This document shows positions 52,602 to 62,060 of a stretch of 64,000 nucleotides of DNA, in pieces. Where the stretch lies: the NCBI GenBank assembly GCA_905221605.1, contig CAJNDS010000524.1:496001-560000 (forward strand). Reading direction: 5' to 3'. Each line of letters begins with the position of its first letter. Position 1 is the stretch's first letter. The translations under genes and the position numbers were made by a program. Source of the DNA: Symbiodinium natans. Its lineage: Eukaryota; Sar; Dinophyceae; Suessiales; Symbiodiniaceae. The notes beneath the pieces are model-generated. The model ran no database searches and was not told the origin of the DNA. It saw nothing but the letters and a program-made list of their open reading frames with translations.

Positions 52602-53670
52602 CTACTTACCTGTGCGATTTTGCGAAAAAGAAGAAAGCACAAAAGTCAATGCCAAGCTTGATATGAGCAAGCGAGTCGCCTGCCGCGAGTCCAGATCCAG
52701 CCAGCTGTCCTTTGAATCAAACTTTGACATGAGATGCTCCTCGTCGTCCTCCTCCTCTTGGGTGAGGGCATAGGAGTACACATCTTCCAGCTCTGACGTG
52801 TCTGCCAGCTCACGGCTTGCAACGTACAGCGGGCAAAGGAGTCCAGTGCTTCTGGGAGGCCCGAGAAGCAGGGCCCGCTTCACACTTGACGATTGCCAGT
52901 CCCAACGGTACTCCTGAATCATGTACCGTGCTGGCTCTACAAGCCCATCTTTGTTGAAGATCATGCCAGAGCCCTGATGGATTCCGAGAATGACAACGCC
53001 AGCTCCGCCCAGTTGTTCCACCAAGTCTTCCAGGTCAGTCTCTTCTGTCTCCGGCGCCACAATGTGTGGGAAGATGCACCAACCCTTGAATGGGATGACA
53101 GCTTTTTGTGGTCCAGAACAATACCAACTCTTCTCGCCCAGAAGAGTCATGGCTTCCCCTACCGCAATGACCACAGCACCTCTACACAGAGACAGGACAA
53201 GTCAGCTGCAGCATAGCAAAGCAGCTGCCTACTTGACCGATGTTCTAGCAAGACGTTAAAGATTGCAGCAGAACAGTCGAACTACGTGGTACTAGGACTA
53301 GGAACTCTTGCCTACAAATAGAGCTTTCGTGCGCTCGGAACCTTGCAGGTACCTCCACTTCACATGCTCGGCCACCTCGCTCGCCCCAAGGTCCGTACCA
53401 AGAGTCTCCCAGAGACGGCGGCGGTCCCCTCCATCCACCAGGATCAGGTCCGACTGTTCCAGATGCGCGAGCTCAAACCCTTAGGTTCCGTCAAGCAGGA
53501 ACCAGGGGATGTCAAGATGCTCATATTCAAGAGGCTGCAGTCTGGTGCACAAAGCAGCCTCGGAACTGTTGGGAGGATGGTGGATGTGCCTGCACAGAAC
53601 GATCCCTATCTCGCCCATTGCCTCCTTGAAAAGCTCGAATGCATCTGTCGCCGAGTCTGTGGCAAAGCCT
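52602..53670 (-). CDS. Peptidase S51 / class I GATase-like protein, at least 3 exons
   Basis: Spliced minus-strand exons give GFATDSATDAFELFKEAMGE and IGIVLCRHIHHP (53670 to about 53555), then LEQSDLILVDGGDRRRLWET (53479-53342), then GAVVIAVGEAMTLLGEKSWY, a PHIVAPETE segment and VVILGIHQGSGMIFNKDGLV (53179-52602). The order helix, shifted strand, ADxI-x2-GG-x-x-x-L, W-x-x-G-x-V-x-x-G-x-AM, PH and G-x-D/H-x-G-x-x-L matches cyanophycinase/peptidase E proteins. The SAG nucleophile motif seems replaced by AVGEAM, so it may not be a working protease. The join at 53342/53179 (GT-AG) restores frame. The start lies upstream, possibly near 53.9 kb. Family assignment is by pattern only. Confidence 0.45.
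53342..53479 (-). CDS. S51-like gene, middle exon
   Basis: 138 nt after CTAAG; it encodes FELAHLEQSDLILVDGGDRR and LWETLGTDLGASEVAEHVKW. The SD-L-I-x-V-DGGD-x2-RLW block is the clearest family signature. GT donor. Confidence 0.6.
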
Positions 53671-53759
53671 CTCGAAAACGACCATCAACAACAGGTTCTA
53701 GAGCAACCAAGACCATCACAATCATGTGCTCATACTTGCTGACCGGCCTTGCCTATGTA

Positions 53760-54240
53760 GCTCGCCCTAACAGGCAAGTCGCCAGCCAGTCTCCCCACGC
53801 GGCGTGGGAGCTCGCATTTCACGCGATGAATCCAAGGGAGCTTGACGTCTGGATCCTGACATTACAACAAGCAGCCCCCCCTCAGCCCAGAACCGCCTGA
53901 GGAGACCTCTGGGGCACAACCGCTGCTGGAAACACAAGCTGTTGAAGGAACAGCTGGCAACCAGTAAAATCTGTGACATATATAAATAAAAAGGTTCTTC
54001 AGGTTGTGCCATTCGGCTCCAACTTGGCTCCTGGTGGAAAAGTAGCGAGAAGTCCGCAAGAAAGATCTGAGGGGCTGCAGGCAGCTCCTCCTTCCGTTCC
54101 TCGCCCCGGCGTCGCCCCCATTTCACAATTCACGCGTTGGGCAACAGGCGGTAACACGCGGCTCTTCTGTTCCTTCTGCGACTGAGGTCCTGCTGCTCCA
54201 GCCACTGCTTGTAGTCTTCCCAATCCTTCCAGGCATGGCA
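53760..54240 (-). CDS. Hypothetical exon(s), minus strand
   Basis: At about 54228-54145 the minus strand reads DWEDYKQWLEQQDLSRRRNR and RAACYRL, charged and protein-like. At about 53930-53860, WAEGGLLVVMSGSRRQAP could be the N-terminal strand of the S51-like gene. Neither is fixed by homology. Confidence 0.3.
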
Positions 54241-54416
54241 TTTGCACATAGCGAAAAACTCTACATTTCAACAGGCCCCCGCTACATTTACAGGTCACGC
54301 GATGCTCGGAAGCATGTGGTCCTCGACTGTTGGAGCCGGACATTCCCAACCCTGCTTCTTTCTGGGCCGAGGCTTGTCGCGAGCCTGCCGGCGAGCAACC
54401 CTAGAGACAATGCAAC

Positions 54417-54517
54417 TTGGGATGTTCCCCCTTATCCTAACAGTCCCTAGAAGGGATTATAGTACCCCCGATTGTAGTCTCTATTAAGGACTGTTAGTAT
54501 AAGGGGGAACATCCCAA
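54417..54517. mobile_element. 101-bp MITE with 30-bp terminal inverted repeats
   Basis: Ends are TTGGGATGTTCCCCCTTATC / GATAAGGGGGAACATCCCAA-like; the 30-bp arms (54417-54446 and 54488-54517) match at 29 of 30 positions. No coding. A degenerate relative sits at 33168-33262. Confidence 0.82.
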
Positions 54518-54921
54518 ATGCACAGTGAGTTCAAAAGTCTATTGCTGGATCTGAGAGGCGCACCAAGCTCCAGCCGGGCTTGCTTCGTTTCTCGTCGCCC
54601 ATGGCTCCGAGGTGGCGCAACCCCCGAATCCCCGGCAACCCCTGCAAAGAGCGTGAAAGCCTACAGAAGCCAACAAAAAGTCAAAACAGTCTTCGCCCAA
54701 CCGCACCAAAGTTCCACGAGAACCCCCTGCAGTTGCCGCAAAAAGCTTCTTCGACATTTTGGTACGTACTCTGACCCAATGTGGTAACTTCAGTTCTTTT
54801 GCTCAATGAGCTGGCTGGTCTTGTTATCTTCTCATCTGGCTCAAAACTCCAGAAAGAGGCTGGGTCGCGAGCATCATCATGTAGCAAAAGGCGGCTACCC
54901 TAGCAAAAGCTTTGGGGATCG

Positions 54922-55547
54922 TGTCCACATGAAAATGAGATCCTCAATGCTCATCCAAAAGGTGCCGTCATCGCCGCCCCGGTAGTTTGTTGCTTCCTCG
55001 CAGGCACAGCAGATGGTTCAACGTCTAAGTGTGGCACAGGCTCCTTCCCGCAGTTGTTCGACGTTGTTCGTGTCAAAGTGGCCATGTATGCCGAGTGAAC
55101 CAAAAAGACGGTGGTGTAATTCTTTAAACTGCTCCTTCATTTCTGGAGTCCACTCACCAAAGGCATTCCTCAGCGAATCGAAGCGCTCAAATCAACTGGC
55201 TCCAGGCTAAACATCTGCGGAACCAACTTAACATTTTCAATGATCTGGATGCGGCCAAAGGACGCATCAGACCATTTCCCCTTCCACTCACCCTGGCCCC
55301 AGGGATTTCGACCTCAAGCTGGCATGCAGACTGGGAGGTTGGATGTCGACACAGACAACCTTGCAAACTCCCTGAACCCCAAGCCCAGTTCACAGGCTAT
55401 GGGCATGATGAGGCTTTTTAAGGAAGAACGGGCAACATGGTAGATGGCTCAATGCAACACGAAATCGTGAGCATCACCATCTCCAGGCCCGCCACAGCAA
55501 ACCAGCTTGTTGCCACAAGCTTCCACGACACGAAGCACTGAATACAC
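54922..55547 (-). CDS. Calpain-type cysteine protease domain, C-terminal half, at least 4 exons
   Basis: Calpains are papain-fold proteases. Minus-strand exons give VYSVLRVVEACGNKLVC (55547-55496), CRNPWGQGEWKGKWSDAS (from 55312), EWTPEMKEQFKELHHRLFGS (about 55160-55020) and GGDDGTFWMSIEDLIFMW (54998 to about 54925). These are the HAYSVL-x2-V...KL-x2-RNPWG-x-GEWKG-x-WSD-x-S...WTPEMK...DDGTFWMSxEDF landmarks of the PC2 subdomain, including the catalytic Asn of RNPWG. The first join (T/GT) gives CRNPWG. The catalytic Cys (GDCWLL) exon and the His just before YSVL were not found between 55.55 kb and the GNAT gene at 56.2 kb, so the gene may be partial here or have distant upstream exons. Confidence 0.75.
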
Positions 55548-55744
55548 CTGAGCAAACAAGGCGAATGCTGCCCTGATCACGGCACTTTGGTGCTCTTTCA
55601 CGCGCACCACACATCCGTGCAGGCATTAACGGGTCGAACGCTCAGGTATGCCGAAATCACAAATGCAAGGCAGCAAGTACTGAAAGCACGGACCAGGAAT
55701 ACAAAGGATGTGTACAAGGCTCGAACTGTCGACCTAAAGTGATA

Positions 55745-55836
55745 TGCATATATATATATATATGTATGTGTGTGTGACCTATGCTCTACTGGATAATAAA
55801 TATATGTATACATACATATATATATATATATATACA
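55745..55836. repeat. TA-rich microsatellite
   Basis: TATATATATATGTATGTGTG and CATATATATATATATATATA. Confidence 0.88.
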
Positions 55837-55844
55837 TAATGTCT

Positions 55845-56010
55845 ATTGTCTCTCTCTCTTCTCTCTCGCGCTCGCTCGCTCACTCACTCACTCACTCACG
55901 CACTCACGCACTCACGCACTCACTCACTCACTCACTCACTCACTCACTCACTCACGCACGCACTCACGCACACACTCACTCACGCACGCACTCACTCACA
56001 CACTCTTTAT
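55845..56010. repeat. (ACTC)n / (CACG) tetranucleotide repeat
   Basis: CTCTCT leads into CACTCACTCACG repeats. All three plus-strand frames are open only because of the repeat. Confidence 0.92.
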
Positions 56011-56222
56011 TCTTCTTGTTTTTCTTCTTCTTGTTCTTGTTCTGCTTCTTCCCATACTAACCCAGAAGAATCTCTGATTTTCGCAGCCTCCATCTGCCGG
56101 GGGAGTTAGGTTGAGCCGCGTTTGCTGTTGTAGCGGCTCATAGTGTCACATTGGCTACTTAAATTTAGCCAGCGCCAGCTCCGTGCTGCGAACGACTCCA
56201 GCTGGGCCACTCGCCGTCCCCA

Positions 56223-57035
56223 TCAGAATGGAGGCCGTTTTCCGCGCATCCGCCGACAGACCGGGTGCAACAATGCTTGTAGCTGCAGAGCAGTCAGAAA
56301 AACCTCTGGGGGCTTCCTTGTTCGCAGATCGAGGGGATTCCAGACCACTTCCCTGAACTTGCGATCTTCGCCGCCAGGTCGTGTACGGATTTCCCCTTCC
56401 CGGGGTGCCGGTTGGGTTCCACCAACCAACAACTTTTTTTCCAGCCGATCCAGGGGCTCCTCGGTGACTGCGTTCTCCTCTGGCCATAGCGGGCCACCTT
56501 CGTACCGAGGGATGAGCTCTTCATCTGGGAGGAAGCTATCCTCCTGCTGCTGATACCCCATTTTTGCCCAAAAGCCTTGAGCTGCTGCTGTCGGTGCGGG
56601 GTAAGCGACGAGAATGTCAACACCTTCTTGGCGCAACAACTCCTCCACGGCAACAACCAATTTGCTTCCGTAACCCTTCCGCTCCTCCCGAGCGCTCATG
56701 TGCATGATTTGTCCCCACATCTTGCAGTATCGGCGATACGGGTTCATGCGCACGGTGCAGGCTGCCAAAACCTGCTCCTCCCTGTTCTTTGCTTTGCAAA
56801 CGTTCTTGGGGACTTGCCCCTCAGCACACAGTACAAATGTGCGGCACTGCGCGTGGCCCGCGATCACGCGCGTGCGCACCTGACACGCTTCACGTATGAA
56901 GGTTCCCTTGGAAAGGTGGCACTCATAAGCGGCCCACCTGTGGGCATTTTTGCTGGCCTCGAAGGCGCAGCAGCCCCCAGACACTCGTGCCGCCCTACGC
57001 GGGCTCCGGCTTCGGTCCCGGCTGCGGCATGGCAT
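56223..57035 (-). CDS. GNAT-family N-acetyltransferase, intronless, 270 aa
   Basis: Predicted to transfer an acetyl group from acetyl-CoA to an amine; substrate unknown. Residues 1-15 are Arg/Ser-rich (MPCRSRDRSRSPRRAAR), like an SR tail or nuclear signal. Residues about 75-170 form the GNAT core: a strand ending CKMWGQIMHMSA, then motif A EERKGYGSKLV, where Q/R-x2-G-x-G/A binds the CoA pyrophosphate, then helix VVAVEELLRQEGVDILVAYP and motif B FWAKMGY. The C-terminal 100 residues (EELIPRYEGG, PPEVFLTALQLQALL) are not a domain I know. The order resembles the GCN5/PCAF-like catalytic core, so a histone or other protein target is possible. ATG at 57035-57033, with a second in-line ATG just upstream out of frame; TGA at 56225-56223. 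A single uninterrupted exon is unusual next to genes with tiny exons. Confidence 0.85.
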   Translation of the reverse strand: MPCRSRDRSRSPRRAARVSGGCCAFEASKNAHRWAAYECHLSKGTFIREACQVRTRVIAGHAQCRTFVLCAEGQVPKNVCKAKNREEQVLAACTVRMNPYRRYCKMWGQIMHMSAREERKGYGSKLVVAVEELLRQEGVDILVAYPAPTAAAQGFWAKMGYQQQEDSFLPDEELIPRYEGGPLWPEENAVTEEPLDRLEKKLLVGGTQPAPREGEIRTRPGGEDRKFREVVWNPLDLRTRKPPEVFLTALQLQALLHPVCRRMRGKRPPF

Positions 57036-57049
57036 GGCGGCACGGGCGG

Positions 57050-57655
57050 GCTAGCCCTCGCGTGTTCTATGTACAAGCCCTGGGAAATCTAGCAGCTTCA
57101 GAGCCGGAGTCTGCCAGATGCATGGCCATGATCAAACAACTGATCCAGCAAACCCACGTCAAGGGTTCCGTTGTTAAAGAAGCCGCTCGTCCTGTTGAGC
57201 TTTCCGGGAGAATCCCCGCCCCCGTCTCCCCCCATCCTAAACCCCACCTACTCCTTCACACATCTCCCGGTTGCTCGCGACGCCTGCACGCTCGGCTTTC
57301 CTTCAGTTGCGATTTCTCAGTGGACCAACTCGCCATACACAAGCACACGCACATACTTCTGACTCCCGAAGTCCCAGCTTGTGTACTGAGGAGCTGTTGA
57401 GGGGCTGATGGGGATGAGGGGATGTTCTGCTTGCCTTTATTTGGGCTAAAACACCCAGGAGGGCGATGAGCTTGGGGTACGTCAGCACAGCCAATGCCTT
57501 GCTCTGTTCTCCCCTTTCTTAGACGCCTTACCGTTTCTGAGACATGGTGAAACCCCACCGACTCAGCAGCCATATGTTGGGCATTGTTGGGTGAAACCCA
57601 GGGCAACGGAGAATGCACAACCGGGGTAGGGGACGAAAGGGGTACTTGCTTACTT
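57050..57655. other. Spacer between GNAT gene and simple repeats
   Basis: No supported exon. It would hold the GNAT 5' flank on the minus strand. No spliced-leader relic was recognised next to the ATG. Confidence 0.4.
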
Positions 57656-57960
57656 GCTCCATCCTTCCGCCCTTCCATCCTTAATTTCATCCTTCCTTGC
57701 TTCCATGCATCCATGCTTCCATGCTTCCATTCCGTCCTTCCGTCCTTCCGTCCTTCCATCCTTCCATCCTTCCCCCTGCCATGCTTCCATTCTTCTCTCC
57801 GTCCCTCCTTCCTTCCTTCCTTCCTTCCGTCCTTCCGTCCTTCCGTCCTTCCGTCCTTCCGTCCTTCCGTCCTTCCGTCCTTCCGTCCTTCCGTCCTTCC
57901 GTCCTTCCATCCTTCCTTCCTTCCTTCCTTCCTTCCTTCCTTCCTTCCTTCCTTCCTTCC
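57656..57960. repeat. (CCTT)n/(CCGT)n tetranucleotide repeat
   Basis: About 300 bp of CTTCCGTCCTTCC and CTTCCTTCC units; frames on both strands stay open through it (Pro/Ser/Phe/Leu-rich on plus, Glu/Gly/Arg/Lys on minus). Confidence 0.95.
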
Positions 57961-57964
57961 CGCT

Positions 57965-58045
57965 CTCTCCTCCTCTTCTTCTTCTTCTTCTTCTGCACGC
58001 TTGAGGGCTCGCTCTCGTTCTCTCTCTCTCTCTCTCTCTCTCTCG
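57965..58045. repeat. CTT and CT microsatellites
   Basis: TCTTCTTCTTCTTCTTCT followed by CTCTCTCTCTCTCTCTCTCT. Confidence 0.95.
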
Positions 58046-58325
58046 ACACGCATGGCCCCCCAGAGGGGAGCCGCCCCGAAGGGCGCGAGAGTCCCATGTG
58101 CCGCGTCTGTTGGCGCCCCCACGGTCTTCGTGGGGCTTGTTTTGGATGGGCCGTGGGCCCAGAGTTGTATCTGATGCCCACTCTGTGCCCCATCTCAAGG
58201 TGAGAGCTAGGGGTGCTGTGCTGTTCTCCCCCCTTTTGTATGTGCTGTTTTGGCCCCCGCAAAGAAGAAAGCATGTACAAACAGAGGGTTGCAAGTACGG
58301 CTAGATGTGTTCAGTCCCCCGGGCC

Positions 58326-59390
58326 TCAGCACCTTAGTAAGTCACTACCCGCTCCCTCATGTGTGCGTCTGCGTCTGGAGTCTATGCCATGTTCTGGTGG
58401 TGAATCGTGTAGTCGGGGACGTCGTCGGTCGCTACTGGCGTCCATTGTCTTGGCCTTCTTCGCCCCCCTGTCCGATCTGTCTTCGTCATCATCCGCCCCG
58501 TCGCTTGGTGGAAAGGAGGGTGTGAGTGGTGTGGTGGGGGGTGTTGGGTATTCTTCGGTCTGCTCGGACTCGCCCCCGGGTGGCCCCATGCGGTCCGGTG
58601 ATGGTGGGTGGAAGGGGACAGTGTCTGGGGTGAGTTCGCCCGGCTGCTGGTCAGGGTCTCGTGTTGGCTCCGGTCGTGGCAGTAGGGGTTGTGTCTGGGT
58701 GTCCGGCAACCAGATGGGCTCTTGGAAAGGAGCCTCCAGCCATTGGTCGAGTGCCTGGAGTGCCTGTGCCGCCAGCTGTGCTTCCTGTTGTACTAGGAAG
58801 GGCATGAGCCGAACTAGGTGTGCTCTGGCTGTGCTAACCCCGTTGGTGTTGTATGCTGGGGGGGGCCTGTCTTGATTGCTCTCTTGTTGCCCCGCTGCAA
58901 GCTGCAGGACGTCCGCCGGGTGTGCCCCTTGTGGTGGTGGGTGTTCCGGCTCTCGATGTAGGGGGGGGGGGGGGGCGGCCTGTGAGTGTGGTGGCTGTGC
59001 CGTTGGTTGTGACCATTGCGGGGCTTCAATCACCACCGCGTGTGCGTCTCTGGCTTGCTGTGTGAGAGAGAGGATCTCTCTAAGCCGCTGCTCGGTGCGG
59101 TGGTTGTGTTCTTTGCCTCGGGTGTGGTGGGGGTCATGGTGGAGTGCCTCTGTGGTGTCGGTGACGAGGCTATCGAGTGCTTCCAGGCTGTCGTCTGCTG
59201 CAACTTCTGCTCCCCCCCACCGTTGCCAGTCTTTGACTTTCGCCACCTGGTTCATGCGCTTTATGCCGTAGGTGAGCAACACCCTCGTGGTGGCCAGTAT
59301 CTGGAGGAGTTGTGTGGGTGGGAGGTGCTGCAGCTGTTCGATGGTCTGCTGGAGCTGTCTGGCTGCCTCGTCTAGTTCAATGGCCCTGGT
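58326..59390 (-). CDS. Low-complexity protein, C-terminal segment (frame D)
   Basis: The minus-strand frame runs from about ELDEAARQLQQTIEQLQHLP through TRVLLTYGIKRMNQVAKVKD and DDSLEALDSLVTDTTEALHH to a Pro-rich region with LMPFLVQQEAQLAAQALQAL and an acidic/basic tail, ending at a stop at 58326. Helical segments separated by Pro/Gln/His stretches suggest a real protein. An ATG exists at 59282, but the coding character begins earlier, so this is probably a continuation of the upstream frames. No family recognised. Confidence 0.5.
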   Translation of the reverse strand, partial: TRAIELDEAARQLQQTIEQLQHLPPTQLLQILATTRVLLTYGIKRMNQVAKVKDWQRWGGAEVAADDSLEALDSLVTDTTEALHHDPHHTRGKEHNHRTEQRLREILSLTQQARDAHAVVIEAPQWSQPTAQPPHSQAAPPPPLHREPEHPPPQGAHPADVLQLAAGQQESNQDRPPPAYNTNGVSTARAHLVRLMPFLVQQEAQLAAQALQALDQWLEAPFQEPIWLPDTQTQPLLPRPEPTRDPDQQPGELTPDTVPFHPPSPDRMGPPGGESEQTEEYPTPPTTPLTPSFPPSDGADDDEDRSDRGAKKAKTMDASSDRRRPRLHDSPPEHGIDSRRRRTHEGAGSDLLRC

Positions 59391-59394
59391 CGGG

Positions 59395-59660
59395 ACCGGG
59401 GGTGGGCCAGTTCCTTGTTGTGGCCTGGTTGTGTTGCCCCTGCGTGGTCGATGCGGTGTCGTGTTGGCTCCGGGTGAGATTCTCCGGCTCCCCTCTCAGG
59501 TGCCGGTGTCAGGCCCTGGTGGTTGCTGTGGCGGTGGTGGTCATCGACGGGGAAGTGTTCTTGTATGATGTGTATGCATGTGTGCAGGTGCGCAGCCGTG
59601 TCTGTGCCGTTGCTGAGGTTGATGTCGGCCAGCGCCAGGTTGATGTGGTGCAGGAGCCGC
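59395..59660 (-). CDS. Low-complexity protein, segment in frame C
   Basis: The minus strand reads RLLHHINLALADINLSNGTD and AAHLHTCIHIIQEHFPVDDH, clearly protein-like, ending at a stop at about 59395 that overlaps the start of frame D. It begins just after GCCAG, so an intron acceptor is possible. Confidence 0.45.
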
Positions 59661-59712
59661 TGGCGTCATGTGTGTGTTTTGTGGCGTGTGTTGGCTTGGT
59701 GCTGGGCTGTCT

Positions 59713-62060
59713 TCACAGACTGGTGTGGGTGGTGGCTTTTTGCCCCGGGTAGGATTTGGGGGCTTTCTGGCGCTTGCGCTGTGGCTGCGTCCGGGTTGCT
59801 GCATGTTTGGTGCGCGGCTTGGCGGTTTGCATCAGGCTGGTGGGCTCCGTGGGCTTCTGGGCGGGCTGGTTCCTCGTGCTCTCCGTCGTGCTGGTGGTGG
59901 TTGTTGTGGTGGTGGTGGACGTGTCTGTCCAGTCGCGGTATTGGTGGTGGTAGTTCCAGTTCCACCAGCTGCCCCATTGCCAGGTGCCCTGTTGGTCATG
60001 GTGGTGCTGCTGCGGTTGGGGCATTGGGTGCTGCTGCTGCGGCATTGGTTGGGTCGCCCAGTCAGGCCCTTGTTGTGGTGTATGCTGCTGCAGCTGCTGC
60101 TGGGGTTCTTGTGGTTGTGGTGGGGGTTGGGATGCCAGGTCTGCTGCAGCTGGCGTTGTGTCGCTTGGGTCGGGTTGGGTGGCAGGGCATGGGTCTGGCC
60201 GCGGTTGTTCTGCGGGTGCTTGCGTGTCTTGTGGTGTGGTGGGGGTCATGACCGGTTCGTTGGCCGTGGTGTGGGTGTCAGCCGTGGCCTGGGTCCATGT
60301 GGGTGCTCCCTGGTTGTCGGCGTAGCGGAATTGGATCCAGGAGTCGGGCTCGAGGTTGCGATAGGGCCCCCCTGGGATGCTGCGGAGTTGGAGGGGCGTG
60401 GGCGTGTGGTGAACGTGGAACGTCCACAGGTCTGGCTGCAGGTCGTCTCTATAGACGTACCCCTCTGTGCACGGGGGCATGCCAGGTGGGGTGTGTGAGC
60501 TGGACGCTGTGGCGGCATGTGCGTTTGCTGCCTCCTCGTCACTCCGGTCCGGGGGGAAGATGGTCACCCACCAACCGGTGAGGTAGGGGGTGGAGTGGGC
60601 CGACGTGTATGGAAGGAGCGGCAGCTCTGGTGGCAGTGGGAGGTTGTAGGCTCCTTCCTCGTTGTCGTCTGGTTGTGGAGGGGTCTGCTGTGGGGCCTGT
60701 TGTGGCTGCTGCGGCTGCTGCGTGTCAGCTTCCTGCTGTGTGTCGTGGGACGGTGTGTGGCGTTCGTCCCGCGGGAGCTTGTGTCTGTTGAGTAGGTCGG
60801 ACCAGTCCGCGTCCCCCCCCGTGTGCTGGCGGTGTGTGTTGGGGATTGGCACGTCGATGGTCCATGTTTCCCCCGCGCGTGCTCCTGCTGGGTGTATGCG
60901 CCTGGAGGTCTCCCGTTGGTATCGGTCGAATTGTTCGCGGATGGTGGGGTGGTGTGCAGCTTCATTGGGGTCCTCTGGAGGAGGCACGTAGGCCCCTTGT
61001 CTGATGAGGAATTGTTTCATTTCCTCTTTGTATGCTTTGTTGTTTTGTCTTTGGACCTCTTGCCCGCCATGACTCCATTTCCATCGTTGCCATTCTTCTC
61101 TGGTCCAGGTGTGCTGTGTGTTGGCTGGGGGGTCCGGGTCTGCCCCCGTTTGTGTCGGGGGTGTGCTGTCTGTACGCGTTGGGGCTGTCGTGTGGGCGGG
61201 CGTGTCCGCCTGCGGCTGTTGCTGTGCCTGTGGTGCGTGTGTGGCGTGGTCCGAGGGGGTTTCGGCCGTCGTCGTCGCTGCTGTTGCTGCCACGGCTGCT
61301 GTGTCTGCTGGTGTGGTGTCGGCTGCCTGGTCCACGGTGGGGGGCTCGGCCTCGGCGGGTTGGGTGTTCGCCGTTTGTCCTGTGGGGCTGAGGCAGTCCT
61401 GAGGGTCTGGTGCGACGTGTTGGGTTGTCCCCGCGGTTGCTGTGGCTGTTGGTGGAGGCTGTGCGTCGAGGCTCCAGTGGTACTGGTTGGTGTTGGGTTG
61501 CCACGTGTTTTGGGCGTGCGCGGTGTCGCCTCCTGGATGGTGTTGGTAGCTGAGTGTCCATTGGTTGGAGTGCGGTGGCCAGTTGTACCAGCCGCCATGT
61601 TGCCAGTACGAGGGCTGTTGCCACGAATCGCCCTGCCATTGCCAGGCGGTGGGGGACCAGCGCCAGTGGGTGTGTGAGAGGCCGGGCGGGGCTGTGATGT
61701 CTTGCGTGGGTGTGTCGAGGGCACCCTGTGGCAGCGTGTCCTCTGTGGGTGGCGGCGGGGGTGGGGGTGGGGAGCGAGGTCTCGTGCGGCCACCAGCCCC
61801 CTCTGTCTGTGCCTCGTGCGGTTGCGTGGCGGGCGGTGGTGGTTGGGGTCGTGGTGTTTGTGGTTGTGCTTGCGGTGGTAGTGAGGATGCCAGTTCGTCC
61901 CCGTGTGCCGTGCCACCGGAGGGGTTTTCTTGTGGTCGTGTGCCAGTGCGTCGCAACTGGGCTCGGTGCTGTCGTAGTGTGTCTGTGGCGAAGTATCTTT
62001 CAGCTGTGCGTGCAATGGTGTGCAGGTGGGTTGGTTGGATTTCCCCGGTGGCTTGCCCAG
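59713..62060 (-). CDS. Large Pro/Gln/Thr/Trp-rich protein, main segment (frame B)
   Basis: An uninterrupted minus-strand frame of about 780 codons: the first in-frame ATG is at 61956, but coding character starts near 62060 (HLHTIARTAERYFATDTLRQ). It holds Pro/Gln-rich stretches, a Trp/Gln cluster (WQWQGDSWQQPSYWQHGG), ordered segments (EEWQRWKWSHGG, KAYKEEMKQFLIRQGAYVPP, GYVYRDDLQPDLWTFHVHH), a second WQWGSWWNWNYHH cluster and a basic end (PQRKRQKAPKSY). The ordered blocks make chance openness unlikely. I recognise no family; a structural or gag-like protein is only a guess. Confidence 0.5.

Noticed and set aside
57256-58294. Glu/Gly/Arg/Lys-rich minus-strand frames and Pro/Ser/Phe-rich plus-strand frames of about 200-290 codons
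   Set aside because: They read through CCTT/CCGT and CT microsatellites; composition alone keeps them open.
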